Shown here: positions 43,055 to 55,273 of the stretch, in pieces
Layout: the number at the start of each line of letters is the position of its first letter
Numbering within the stretch: position 1 is the first letter of the stretch
Assembly (NCBI GenBank): GCA_017163975.1
Contig: JAFFSR010000344.1
Span: 2,294,001-2,358,000, forward strand
Length of the DNA: 64,000 bases
Source: Anastatus disparis
Taxonomy: Eukaryota; Arthropoda; Insecta; Hymenoptera; Eupelmidae
Direction of reading: 5' to 3'
Made by a program: the position numbers and the translations under genes
The notes under the pieces: model-generated
Told to the model about the DNA's origin: nothing
Databases searched by the model: none
The model's input: only the letters and a program-made list of their open reading frames with translations

Positions 43055-46000
43055 ATTTCAGTACGCCAAAAATATTTCGAGAACTACTCGATGGATTTGC
43101 TTCAAATTTTGCATGCAATTTATTTTTTTGTCAAACTGGGGGAAAAGCTATTGAAAATTCATCTTCTTAGCTCAGTTTTTTTTTAGAGATATTTTAATAA
43201 TTTTAAAAAAATTTTTATTTTTTATTTTTTTGGTATTTTACGTAAACTACTCGAAGAACTTTCTTGAAAATTTGTATGGACATTATTTGCGACTGCCAAA
43301 AGAAGAAAAACTTTTACCAACTGATTTTCTTAGCGCACTTTTAATTTTAGAGCAATTTGAAAATTTTGAAAAAAAATTTTCTCTTTATTTTTCTTTTACT
43401 TTATGAAAACCATTCGATAGATTTGCTCCAAAATTTGTATGCAAGTTATTCGCTATTGTCTGAGGAAAATTAACTTTAAAAAACTCATTTCTTTAGCGCA
43501 GTTTTAATTTTAGAGCATTTAGAAAATTTTTGAAAAAATGTTTATTTTTCATTTTTTTTATATTACACAAAAACCATTCGTTAGATTTTCTCTAAAATCA
43601 TTATGCAAATTATTCGTTATTCTCTTTATAAATCAAGCTTTGGAAAACTTATTTTCTTAGCGCAGTTTTAATTTAAGAAAATTTTGAAAATTAAAAAAAA
43701 AATTTTTCATTTTTTTGGGGTTTTACGTAAACTACTCTAAGAATTTGTTTAAAAATTTGTATAGTCATCATTTGCTGCCGTTAAAATAATAAAAACATTT
43801 GAAAACTGATTTTCTTGGCATATTATTAATTTTAGAGCATTTGGAAAATTTTTAAAAAAGTTGTTATTTTTTATTATTTTTCTATTTAACGAAAATAATT
43901 CGATTGATTTGCTCCAAAATTTTTATGCAAGTTATTCGTTATTGTCTACAGGAAATAAGCTTTGGAAATCTTATTTTCTTAGTGCAGTTTTAATTTAAGA
44001 AAATTTTGAAAATTTTGAAAAAATGTTTATTTTTTATTTTTTTTTATATTACACTAAAACCATTCGATAGATTTGCTATAAAATTATTATGAAAATTATT
44101 CGTTATTGCCTTAATGAAACAAGCTTTGGAAAACTTATTTTCTTAGTGCAGTTATAATTTTAGAGCATTTTGAAAATTTTGAAAAAAATTTATTTTAAAT
44201 TTTTCATTTTTTTCGGATCTTACGTATACTCTGAGAATTTGCTTAAAAATATGTATAGAAATTATTTGATACTGTTAAAATAATAAAAACATTTGAAAAC
44301 TGATTTTTCTGGCATACTAGTGATTTTATTATTTTTCTATTTCACGGAAACCATTTGATAGATTTGCTCCAAAATTTTTATGCAAGTTATTCACTATTAT
44401 CTAAAGAAAATATGATTTGGAAAACTTATTTTCTCAGTGCAGTTTTAATTTAAGAAAATTTAAAAATTTTCATACAAATTTTTATTTTTCATTTATCTTC
44501 TTTCTTAGCGTGGTTACGATTAGAAATTTCGTTGTCATCGTTCTTTTAAAGTACAAATTTATAAATAAATATTAATGTTAGACAATTTTTTTATATTAAA
44601 ATCACATTTAAATAAATATAAAAAAATTAATGAAACTCAAAGAGCTCTATGAGAAAGCATTCCGCCAAAGCACTTGGTAGGGTTTTTTCTGTAATATTAT
44701 AATTGTTTGTTCCTTCTTCTTGCCTTGTGTGTTGTGTTTATCTATATACATTCATTTTTTCATCTTTTTCTTGTATTATTTGTCCATATTTCTTTTTTTT
44801 ACTTTTATTTCTTAGGCGCATCTATCTACATATATACTTTGCTTTCAATCGTATTACATGTCTAGTCTTGTCATTACTATAAATATTACTTTTGTCAATG
44901 TTATTATTAATATTATTTCCGTAACCAATTTAAATAAGGTTTTTATTATAATTTTTTTGTATAATTTATAATAATCTGTCCCTTGATTAATTAAAATTTT
45001 ATTCTCCTTCTTTTGATTTGGTACCAGATAATTTTAGATGCATATTTTTTTGCGTTATGGACCCACTAATTTTTTATCTTTTTATTGTGAAATATAGCGG
45101 ACATATCATACACTCTTAGTGTATGGTGCCATTTCTTAGAGAAATTTTGGAATTCTGCTTGTTAATCCTTTTTGCCATAGGCATTCATCAGATAGCACGT
45201 ATGCAATCTGAGAATCATTTCTCGAATACTTGTATCAGGAATTTTCCTGACAGTAGTTAAGCATTAGTGTGCTTATAATTTTTTTTTTCACTTATTTTAA
45301 TACTTTCGAGGAAGGGATTATTTTATATTTCATATTTAAATAATTTAAGTCTTTGTTCTTCATTTACTTATGCAATAATTAATCTTTTATTTAATTATTC
45401 GCGGGAATATTCTTTATTTGATATAATTATTAATTCAATTTTCTTTACTTTTTCTTGATATATATATATATATGTATATTTTGCTAAATATTGTTCAATC
45501 TATATAAAACTTTTTTTATTTAAGTTTGTTTTATCTTAAGATTTGATTTCTGCTTCTTCGATTATTGTAAGATTTGCGCTTTGGAATTAAGCTTTCTTCT
45601 TAATTATATGTGTGCGCTCTTGATTCCTTTTGTTTCTTTTCTCTTTTATTCTTTTCTTTTATTGTCTCTTGATAAGTTTATTAATTTTCTTATTTTCTTC
45701 TGCTATTATTTTTTGTAAATTGACCAGGAATATTTCTGTTTGCCTGATGTATGATTTATCTTATACTTTTCCGTGTATTACTTTTATTTTATTAATAATG
45801 CAAAGAGAAGGATATTTAATAGTTAAGTATAGCCAGGTCAGATGTCTTTATATAATCATAATTTGTATGTTATATTTACTTTAATATAAGCGAATTCTTG
45901 AATAAACGAAATAATTTTATATCTCATTTCTTTTATTCTCTTTATTTCTTCTACAATTGCTGATCGCAACAATATGTATTATCTCATTATTTATTTTATT

Positions 46001-46379
46001 AAATTCTCTTATAATATATTTTAAGGTTTTTCAAATATTAAAGTAACTTGTCTATTAATTTATTTGTATGTTATAATTATAATCATGTTTGCTGTTTCAT
46101 TTAAAATTTTTTGCTTACTAAATTTTTGACATATATAATACTATTGTATTAATAATTAAATCTATAGTTACTTTGTAGTTACTAATTTATATTTGAGACT
46201 ATCGTCGGCGTTTGAGGGTCGTGAAAAAATTCTATTTTACTGTTACTTTGATTATTATGATATTTCATTAATATTTTATGATCGTCGGCGTCTAAAGGCG
46301 ACAGAAAAATTTTATTTTACTAAATTTATTTATTATTTATAGAATTTTATAGTTATCATTCATATTCTTTATTCGTTTT
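41486..46379 (-). other. L1 3' non-coding region (between pol remnant and 3' LTR)
   Basis: T-rich on the + strand with no convincing coding region. It matches L2's equivalent region in patches: GAGGCCGTGGTATCGTCGTC (41491) with GAGGCCGCGGTATCGACGTC (52256), and the CACTCTTAGTGTATGG block (45113) with CACTCTTAGAGTGTGG (56354). ATCGTCGGCGTTTGAGGGTC (46202) and ATCGTCGGCGTCTAAAGGCG (46281) form a direct repeat shared with L2 at 59300. HINE H3 is inserted at 42860-44682. An env gene was not recognised. Confidence 0.55.
42860..44682 (+). mobile_element. HINE/Helentron-like element H3, nested in L1
   Basis: 5' GCTTTCTCATAGAGAAAGC (42860), GTCGAAAAAAGTGGTTTCCA, long (TG)n with a TGCG patch (42976-43052), then about nine degenerate ~165-bp units, then ATTAATGAAACTCAAAGAGC, CTCTATGAGAAAGC (44645) and GCCAAAGCACTTGGT. 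The 14-bp end words GCTTTCTCATAGAG and CTCTATGAGAAAGC are inverted copies. T-rich flanks. It is non-coding; ORFs over the (TG)n are artefacts. Confidence 0.8.
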
Positions 46380-47325
46380 CTGATGTTTTGGTTTCTTAAG
46401 TAAACCCGTTTCTCCTTCTCTGATGTGTTTAATATTTTGCTTTTGATCATAATAACACTTTGATTTTTAATTTGATGGTGTCAGATTAACTTTTGGTGGT
46501 TTCGGTACTATCCACATAAATGAGGAATACGGGTTCCCCGATGGCTTAATACCTCCCGATTCCAAATGTTCTTCTATACATTGGTGTCTAAATCTTGTGG
46601 TTTTTACTAATACTAATCTTTCTTCTTGCATGCATCTGACTTAACTTCTGCAGGTTTACTTCTATCGCGCTGTCATTAGTATTAATACACATGGCATACG
46701 CTTTGCCTTCATTATATTTGATTACGAAATCGTCAACTAAGATGCCCGATCCTATATCTTGGAGCGGTACGAATTCTATATCTTCACTGATATCTTTGAC
46801 ATGTGCATAATCAATTTGTCTTGTACGAGGAGTGATAATGGAGCATTCTTCTTCAATAAATGGTAATATACTACTATTTAATTCTAGACATTTACGAGCG
46901 GCATTAACTTGTCCTTTATATTTATTGATCATGTCTCAACCTATTAATCCGTCTGTACCTATTGGGAAATCATGGGACTACTTGTACATCAAATAATGTT
47001 TTATTCAGAAATAGATTTATCTGTTCTAATGACATGCATTCATCTGGAATGACACCGTTTATTGAAACAATCTTATGTGGATTTATATACATATTATTTG
47101 ATATTGTGCTTTACTTTATAATAGTTACATTAGCACCTGTATCAACGCAAAAACGACCTTTTCTGGACTTTAAAAATGTCCCACTAAATTTAACTTTTGG
47201 AGCTTTCTTCCAACTTGTATAAATTCTATAGTACGTTTCCGTAAACTGAACCATTCGTATTTCTTGGCTTGATTGATTAGCTGCTCGACTCCACAGGACC
47301 CTAGCGTCGAGCATCCTGGGAGTTT
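46380..47325 (-). pseudogene. L1 protease and RT-start remnant fused to integrase C-terminus
   Basis: In the -1 frame relative to gag the minus strand reads CSTLGSCGVEQ and later RKGRFCVDTGANVTIIK, the aspartic protease active site DTGA. A frameshift lies between these pieces. It continues MINKYKGQVNAARKCLELNS and SEDIEFVPLQDIGSGILVDD. Next comes TRFRHQCIEEHLESGGIKPS, GNPYSSFMWIVPKPPK, which is the start of a gypsy-type reverse transcriptase. It jumps within a few codons to VNLTPSN, stop, KSKCYYDQKQNIKHIREGE, an integrase C-terminal motif. RT catalytic motifs, RNase H and the integrase core are absent. Confidence 0.75.
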
Positions 47326-48970
47326 AAAGGTTTCATGTTGCTTTGACTATCGCATACTTAATTTTGGTTAGAATGATTGTCTAGTCCATTACTATTATTT
47401 TTATACTCATTATTATCATTATAAGTATTATTTCTGTCGTTATGATACCGAGGGTACGTATTGCTTTAATTACGGCCTTGATTTCTATTAATATTATAAT
47501 TATTACAGTTATTATTATTACTTCTGAAATTACCATTATATCAAAAGATGTTTCTATTATTTGCGTTTTTGTAATTGTTACTACAATAATCTCTGTTATC
47601 TTGATCATAAATATTGCCTGATTTTAATGCGTTTCCTAGCGCATAGCATTCTGTGTAATCATGACCTCATTTCTTGCAATAATCGCACTTTTTACTATCG
47701 TATTTCTTCTTTCTACATTGTGCTTCTAATTGACCTGTTTTTCGATAGTGTGAGCATATTTCTACAGCCGGTGCTAGCCTAATGTTTGCATTATTTTGCT
47801 GTGTTAGATTTATTGCAGATAATTGATCAGCAATTTTTTGTAATATATCAGTCAGTTGGCCTGAGTTTTCTGCTGAGTTAGTTGAAAGTTGCATTAGTTG
47901 CCTCGCGCTTGTGCATAGTTTGAATGCAATAGCCTCATGTATGGAGTCTCTTAACGTCATTGAGTTCTTTGATCGAACTTGGTGTGGTAGAGCACCGTCT
48001 AATCCAAATAAAAATTGTTCTAAGGTTTCTTTATCTGCTTGATTTTTAGAAGTTTCTACTTCAAAAGGTCGTAAAGTCCTTGAGGAGTCATAGAAATTGA
48101 GAAGACGATTATGTAATTTTTTAACTCTTAGGCCATAGTCTCCAGCACCTTTACCTGGCATTTGCTTGATTATTTTTATTTCAGCTAATATTATGTCTCC
48201 ACCACCCGCGTAACTATAAAGTTTTGTTAAATCTGCTAACAGCCCTTCTACTGTATAATATTGCATTAGTCGAGTTGTATATCCTGCTGCACGTCCTTTG
48301 AATTTTGTAGCTAATGTGTTTAAAACCCATCTTTCAGACTGTGGTTCATAAGTTCTTACGGTATCTCGTACTGCTCTACAGAATAATGGTAACACGTCAG
48401 AATTACCATAGAAAGTAGGTGTTGTATTTAACGCCTGATATAATAACAGACTCTTAAGCACTTCTCTCAGCATACTAGCGGATATTTGTTGTGATATTGA
48501 GTTTGCGAAATTCATAATTGCCTGTGGCTCATATATATTAAGCCTTGCAAGGAGATCATCATCTTCAAAGTCATTTACTAACGCAGTTGGGTCACTAGTA
48601 CCTCCAAAATGAGTCCCTTTACAGTTACAGCAATTACAATGATTGTGTTCTTGAACAGCTTTATTTTCAACAATGATAGGAATACCCTCTAGTTCTTCTG
48701 ATTGTATGAGATGATCTGTATAAAAGTATATATATAAAAGTTTCGTCATCGGTGTCCAATTTATGCTTGCCGTTTGTTATTACTTGATTTATTTTCTTTA
48801 ATGCAGCTTCGTTCCATTCCATCAATCCGTTGTTTTTAGAGTCCTCAAGAGCACAGTCTGCTAAGGACAATGCATTACGAAGTTATATAAGTGCCTCCTC
48901 TTCAGGAGTTCTAGTAAGATTTATCAATTTTCTAAGGCCTGAGGCTTCATATATTTCGTTGTTCTTTATC
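47310..48970 (-). pseudogene. L1 gag, broken
   Basis: It is homologous to L2 gag throughout: TRTPEEEALI, stop, LRNALSLADCALEDSKN near the N-terminus. The long frame 48749-47667 carries LYQALNTTPTFYGNSDVLPL and ILAEIKIIKQMPGKGAGDYG. The first zinc knuckle is damaged (CSHYRKTGQLEAQC: the second Cys and the His are lost) and the second reads CDYCKK then a stop. The Asn-rich C-terminus is frameshifted. The 3' end conserves the TTTAAAC heptamer at 47322-47328. Start placed at the ATG near 48970 by alignment with L2. Confidence 0.8.
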
Positions 48971-49341
48971 ATTTTGTTACGCTAATTTTAGTTGTATATT
49001 TTATATTATATATTTTATTCATTTATACGTGAATTCATATTAATAAACACTTGTATTAATAATTATAAATTATTAAGCTTGCTTTTAATTACATATATGT
49101 ATATTTTTCACTTAATCAATTATTTTAAATTTATAAGATTCGATATGTATTATATTAAAATTTTTGGAAGGCTCGCAGCAGATGCGTATTCCCCTCGAAG
49201 AACCTATAAAATAGTAATAAAAGTTTTACTTACCCAAGGATGGTGATCAAGGCAATGTACGAGTAGAACATCCTGTCAGTAGTCGTTCTTGTAGATAAAG
49301 TATTTCTTCACAAGTGATACCCCACACTTAGCACCAGTCTA

Positions 49342-50011
49342 CGTTACTTTTATACATATATATATTTGTATTTAATTATAAGCTAGTGGGTATCTTTTGT
49401 ATCACGACTAGGCTTGATAATCCCAAGTAGTCAGTTTACATGAAGAATAAAATAAATAATCAATAATTAAAGTATGAATATAAGTTTATTATACATTCGT
49501 TGAAAGAGAGATATCCTATACTGATTTTATATAGTCGCCTAATACGTCCTTACTGTTTCCTTCTATCCGACATAGTCTCCTTGTTTGCTAGGTGATCCTC
49601 GATTCTGACTGTTCTACATCTCTCTATCGGTTGGTCTACTGACTAACTCCTCGTGGAATGTCCGGCTGTATTTATATCCGGCAAATTCATTGTTCTCACC
49701 TTCATATCCTCCTGGAATATTCTTATTGTTTCGTTATAAATTGCAACCTACTGATCTATCCATCAGCGATTTCTTTGTTAATCACTATACTTTTTCCTTA
49801 TGCCTTATCTACTGGTATCGACATGTTGCTGGGTCGTCAGCACTTTTCCCTGGTGCGCGTCGTTGTTTGACGCTTCCAGTCAGATTATAACTTAATGATC
49901 TGCTTGTCAACGTTTTTCGTCTTAACTAGTCGATTCGTGTATTTATTTCATTCTTTAAATATTATCAATATTTCCTTATTAATTATTTTAGAAAATATAG
50001 CATCCGTAAAA
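49342..50011 (-). repeat. L1 5' LTR
   Basis: 670 bp, starting CGTTACTTTTATAC (first base pair decayed from TG) and ending ATCCGTAAAA. It differs from the L1 3' LTR at many positions, so the copy is old. On the element's strand a putative primer site TGGTGCTAAGTGTGGGG lies just inside (49320-49336 on the + strand), 5 bases from the LTR edge. Confidence 0.8.
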
Positions 50012-50346
50012 TTTTTATTTTTTATTTTTTTTTCATTTTACGTAAATTACTCGATAGATTTGCTCTGAAATTTGTATACAAGTTATTTGCTACTGTCTAT
50101 ATAAAGCAAGCTTTTGAAAAATAATTTTCTCAGTGTAACTCTTTGATCACTACTTTTGATTTGATTTACTTTTTGATCTGAGATAAGAGGACAGAGAAGA
50201 AGTAGAAAAAGAGTGAGCTCACATTCACTAATTTTTCTTAAATAGAAATTGTATTTTACATTGAAATCACATTTGAAAAAATAAAATAAAATTACTCTAA
50301 CTCAATGAGCTCTATGAGAAGCATTGCACCAAAGCACTTAGCAGCG
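50012..50346 (+). mobile_element. HINE H1, third part with 3' end
   Basis: Continues the H1 tandem array across the L1 insertion (CATTTTACGTAAATTACTCG, ATAGATTTGCTCTGAAATTT) and ends with the family's 3' block at 50310-50346. An (AT)n run follows (50347-50373). Confidence 0.75.
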
Positions 50347-50375
50347 TTATATATATATATATATATATATATATG

Positions 50376-51654
50376 CAACGTTTCATGTTAACTCAACTGA
50401 CAAAAAAATAGAATTTGCTGAAAATCCGTGGAGAGGTTCCATTTGATATCCAAAATATACAAAAAAATTTTAAGAGGCATATGTCAAAGGGATTACGAGT
50501 AATAAGTAATAGAATATTGTGATTTTTCAAATTTTTTTGTGAAATTACCAACTTAATTATTTTTTTCCTCAGAAACTAAGGATTTTAGAGATTCACTTAT
50601 AAAGATATTTATTGTTGCAAATGATGAGTAGAATCTACACAAATTTTTTTAAATCTCAGAATTGCTGTCTTCTGATTGGTTCATTTTGTACTTTCATGTA
50701 ATTTTGAATTTCTGGTGTTCAGCCAGGTTGATTTTACTCAGGTTGCACTATGTTATGTCTTTTTATAATATCTTGAAGTGAGCTTTGTCTCATCTTAGGC
50801 ACAGAACTGAGAGAAGAGCTATAGAACTTTGAATATTAAAAAATAAAATAGAATTTTCAATTTAAAACATATATACTGTGGATTTGGTTCTTCGATTATA
50901 GATGATGCAATATACGAACAAATGATCTTTAAATATCTTAATAGAGATCTATTTTTCTATAATTTGAGTATTAATTTAGAATCTAATTTGAAATATCAAC
51001 TGTTCATTATGTAGACATCCTCAAAATACACTCGTAACCAAAACATATTTATGTGTTACAATAAATTGTTATTATAATGATTTTAAATATGTGTTGAAAA
51101 ATTATTTTGATACATATTATATATTTAGAATTAGTACTTATATCATATATCTAGAAGTAAAAGAAATAAAGTAAAATAAATTCTATAGGCATGAAATTGA
51201 TTTAATATAAAAATTTATTACGAATTCAAAGAATGTTTTATTTATAGATTGTGGAACTTTTGGCAAGTATTTTTTGATTTCATCCTCATTCTAGTAACAT
51301 TATAATTTTGCAAATAGACTATGAATTGAGAAAATTGAAAAATATATTTATGAATTAATATTTATATCATATATCTGGAAATAAAAGAAATTAAATTAAA
51401 TAAATTCAAGATGCATAAAATTTATTCATTATAAAATATTACAAAATGAAAAAATTTTTTTGACCTGTGAAATATATATGTTATAACATAAACACAAAAG
51501 CTCCAAGAAACATAGAATTAATTATAGAAAAATAATTTGGAGAAATAGAAAAAATGTTCATCTAATTATTATTCACGCTTGTGGTGATCTAAGTGCGTAT
51601 ACACCTCAAATATATTTGGAAGTGAAAATGGTCCATCTTCTTATTTTAGTATCT
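50376..51654. other. Single arm of the 23.8-kb foldback family, then AT-rich sequence
   Basis: 50376-50760 matches the left arm of the element at 23755-25492 in order: TTTGATATCCAAAATATACA, AACTAAGGATTTTAGAGA, GTCTTCTGATTGG, CAGCCAGGTTGATTTTACTC. No inverted partner follows. Further on, TTATATCATATATCTAGAAG (51138) recurs as TTATATCATATATCTGGAAA (51363), a diverged 225-bp duplication. No gene. Confidence 0.55.
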
Positions 51655-52250
51655 TGTTACGTTTTCACGTAATTAATTTATTATATTGTGGGTATCTTTT
51701 TATCACGACTAAGCTTGTTAAATCCAAGTAGTCAATTTGCGTGAAGGTAATTAATTTAATAAGACGATATTTAAAATAAACTGTTTGATTTATTATTACG
51801 TTAGTCGCAAGAGAGAGAAATGTCTACTGTACTACTGGTGTAGAATCGCTGATACGTCCTCGCTGCGCCGATCGTAGATTCGTGCTTCTTTATGCTCTGG
51901 TCGGGTTCTAGTAGTCTACATCTCTCTTGGTGCTCTAGTGCCTTGTAGCCTAGTAGGCTGCGGCGTGGTTCGCCCGGTCGTATTTATACTTGCTGGGTTC
52001 GTTGTTTCCCACTTCTTTATTCTTCTAGAAGTTTCTACCTTGTGGCTTCTGTTTTTCCATGCTTTACTTTGTTCGTTCTCTACAGGTCTTAACTTGTCGG
52101 CTAGTTCGTCATCATTTCTTTCGATCACGAGTTGTTGCTAGCTGGTTTCAGACGTCTAGTCAGCGCTTTTTTACTGGCTTATTCATTTAGTTTAATATGT
52201 TTCTTATGCTTCTACGTTTTATTATTTTCTAGAATATTCCACCCGTAACA
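51655..52250 (-). repeat. L2 3' LTR
   Basis: 596 bp from TGTTACG to CGTAACA (7-bp inverted ends). Landmarks shared with the 5' LTR: TATCACGACTAAGCTTGTTA, TAGTCGCAAGAGAGAGAAAT, CTGCGCCGATCGTAGATTCG. Confidence 0.9.
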
Positions 52251-53751
52251 CGTCTGAGGCCGCGGTATCGACGTCCTCGTCGATTAATTACCTACTCTAT
52301 ATAATTATTAAATGTACCTAACCTATATATCTATGGGTAACTGTTACAATCTTTGTGTAGAGTTTTGTAGTGTACCTAACGATTACAAATCTATTCTATA
52401 TATCTCTCTCTCTCTCTCTTAATACATTATTATTTAGTTTTGGTACATATGGATTTTGTTGAAACAAAAATTTTTATTTTATTATTCTTCTTTGTTATGT
52501 CTTCAATAATTTTTATAATGTGGATACTTTAGATGTTGACGTTGACACTCGATAGTATCTGGTAGATGGTTTAGTTTATTTCTTGAATGTGATGCACTTG
52601 TTTGCGTGTATGTACTTCTTTGGGTCTGTATTTGTATCTGAAAACATTCTTTTCTGATTAATTATAGGGGACTCCCCATGGCTGTAGCCTTCCAAATTAA
52701 AATAATTAATTCCTAATGTATCCTTCTGGATTATCTTTTATTTATGTAATAATAGGTTTGATTGTAAGCATATTATAACCCCTGTATACCTGCAATACGT
52801 TAGACAAGTAATTTTAATTGATCTTTTTTTTGTTTATTAGTGGTTATTTATTAGTTCTGTGTTATCTCCAGTGTTCTATTTTATGTTTATTTAGTTATTA
52901 ATTACCATTTTTGCACTATTTTACCATTGGTATATTTAAGGCAATTTTATAAATAATTTCAATAACGTTGCAATTATAATTATTCTTACAAGTATTATTA
53001 TATAATTTAATAATATATTCTTAGTTGCAAAATTACAGTTTCGTTTTGTTTCGATTAAGTCATTAGGTTCTGAGATAATGGCTTATAAACAATCTATTGT
53101 TTATATGAAAATTGTTATAACATGATATTTGTATATGGTTTTATTTATGAGGTATGAATATATAGTTGCATTTATGTAATTCTTGAAATTCGATATAAAC
53201 AATTTAATTTGTTAATGATAATTATTATTATTTATTTTAATTTATATGATAATAATTTGTTAATTAATAACTGAAGTTTTTAATATTGGACTCGAAAGTC
53301 TACCCTTAATTAACAAATTAGGGTCAGGTAAGAAATTTTTATCTATGTAATTTTCCGAGATATTAACATTTATTTATTAATTTACGACTTTCATATTTGG
53401 GTAGCTTTTTGTCTCTATATTGGTACTATGTTGTCCCGATATGGTTTGAAGCCATATTTTTTGTTTTATTTGCGTTTATTTATAATTTTTATTGATAAAT
53501 TAATTAAGTAATTAATACTTTTATTATTTAACTTAGGTCATGTGTCGATTCCATGTATTAACTTTTTAATTTTATTTATTAATTAATTATGGGAACATCT
53601 AGATTTCGTATATGTTTTGTTATATTAATAATTGTGAATGCGTTTAATCGTCTTAATTAATTTACTTACTTCATGGCTATATATCGTGTACATGTTTCAT
53701 TCCTCTTTGTGCGGATCTTCGTACTTTGTACACTTGATGGCACATGTATAT

Positions 53752-53940
53752 GCATGGTTGTGTGAGATGTCATCGTGTCACCTATTGTACGTATACGTGT
53801 GCATGGTAGTGAGAGAGGGCGTCGTGTCACATATGTGTGCGTGCTGGCTCGTACATATACTCGCGCATGGTTGTGTGAAACGGCGTCGTGTCACCTATGT
53901 GTGCTTTGTACGTATACGCGCGCGTGGTTGTATTTTCTTA
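53752..53940. repeat. Short tandem repeat, ~50-65 bp unit, three copies
   Basis: Units start at about 53752, 53802 and 53866: GCATGGTTGTGTGAGATG, GCATGGTAGTGAGAGAGGGC and GCATGGTTGTGTGAAACGGC, each followed by (G)TCGTGTCACNTAT and TACATATACNCGC-type sequence. The 112-codon frame over it is a product of the repeat. Confidence 0.7.
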
Positions 53941-54609
53941 TGCACTCTATGCATATGGTATAGCTATAGCTTGTAGTGTAGCTTGCACGTTACCGTTGCA
54001 GTATATACTTCTATTATTTTTGTTTCTCTTTGATTTTTAATTGCTTTCCCATAATTTATTGTAGGGTTCTTTTCTTGCGTATTAGAATTTGTTGTTTATG
54101 TTATTTAAATTACTTATGCTCGTTTAATATGATTCTTAATATGCAATATTATGTATTATTTTTATTTAACCTTTGCTTCTATTAATTTATTCATTTGTAT
54201 TAATTTTGATATGATATAATTACGTATGGTTATATATATTATTTCAATTATTTTCTATTTTTTTTTATGTGATTATATGTATGAGGTTTTATATGTTATT
54301 TCTAATCACTTTTATACTTCTTGTATTTGATGTAATATGTAGTTTAATATAATTATATTTTTGTATTGGGTACTGTTTCTAATTTCTAAATCTATTTAGT
54401 TTAATACAATCAGCTATGTAGAGTTTATGTAGTATTACTAATTACTTGTATTTAAATTTTATAAGTCAGCTTCAATACTCATACAAATTGTATTTCAATG
54501 TTTAATTTTAATTTTATAGTATTTTTGTGTCTGCATATGTATACACATACATTTACAATATCAATTTTTTCTTATATCTATATATGTATAAAATATGCTT
54601 GTATACTTA

Positions 54610-55273
54610 CTAGGAAAGTATCACATCTCCGGATCACGGATTTTGCTCTAACTTTGAGATAGGTTTTCAGATGTCAAAATATGGAAAAAGCCAGAGTTAT
54701 AGACCCCAACGCTCAATATTTCTCTAGTTGCAGGCAATTAAAGAAAATCACTAAAAAAGTTACTAGATTTTTAAACGCTTATAATTCTTTAGCATTAATA
54801 GCTAGACGCTTTTAACTGTTTTTAAATGAAAGCTACGTTCAAATCCTTTTGAAAAAGCACCCATAGCATATCAAAATATTATTTTTTCCCAAAGTTACAG
54901 CTTTATGAAAATTGTACTACATTTTAACATTTATCATTAATTAATATTTTTAAAAGGAAATTCAGCTAAAATTCTTATAACGCTGTAACTTTGGGGAAAA
55001 ATAATATTTTGATATGCTATGGGTGCTTTTTCGAAAGGATTTGAACGTAGCTTTCATTTAAAAATAGTTACAAGCATCTAGCTATTAATGCTAAAGAATT
55101 ATAAGCGGTTAAAAATCTAGTAACTTTTTTAGTGATTTTCTTTAATTGCCTGCAACTAGAGAAATATTGAGCGTTGGGGTCTATAACTCTGGCTTTTTCC
55201 ATATTTTGACATCTGAAAACCTATCTCAAAGTTAGAGCAAAATCCGTGATCCGGAGATGTGATACTCTCCTAG
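54610..55273. mobile_element. Foldback/TIR element, 664 bp, TTA target duplication (TTA-FB copy 2), nested in L2
   Basis: CTAGGAAAGTATCACATCTC at the left pairs with the right end GAGATGTGATACTCTCCTAG. TTA flanks both sides (54607-54609, 55274-55276). The arms match for about 290 bp and share AACGCTCAATATTTC and AGAAAATCACTAAAAAAGTT with the copy at 12454. Its two arms are almost identical to each other. Confidence 0.85.

Larger units (their letters stand above)
39070..50011 (-). mobile_element. Gypsy-type LTR element L1, internally deleted, old, TTTT target duplication
   Basis: It is bounded by two 670-bp LTRs (3' LTR at the low end, interrupted; 5' LTR 49342-50011). The left end TGTTACG (39070) and right end CGTAAAA (50005-50011, expected CGTAACA) are inverted. 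TTTT flanks both sides (39066-39069, 50012-50015), and the flanks are halves of HINE H1, which proves the boundaries. Coding order on the minus strand: gag (48970-47310), protease and RT start (47325-46590), joined to an integrase C-terminal stub (to about 46380). Carries the solo-LTR-like insert 39113-40854 and HINE H3. Net length without inserts is about 7.4 kb. Confidence 0.85.

Noticed and set aside
36300..44682. CRISPR-like array of repeats
   Set aside because: Units are ~165 bp, degenerate, adjoining without unique spacers, in eukaryotic DNA; they are internal repeats of HINE elements.
47381..47608. Ile-rich 75-codon minus frame, and the similar plus frame at 60695-60904
   Set aside because: Out-of-frame readings of the Asn-codon-rich gag C-terminus.
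53638..53976. 112-codon Cys/Val-rich frame
   Set aside because: Generated by a short tandem repeat; no start context or homologue recognised.
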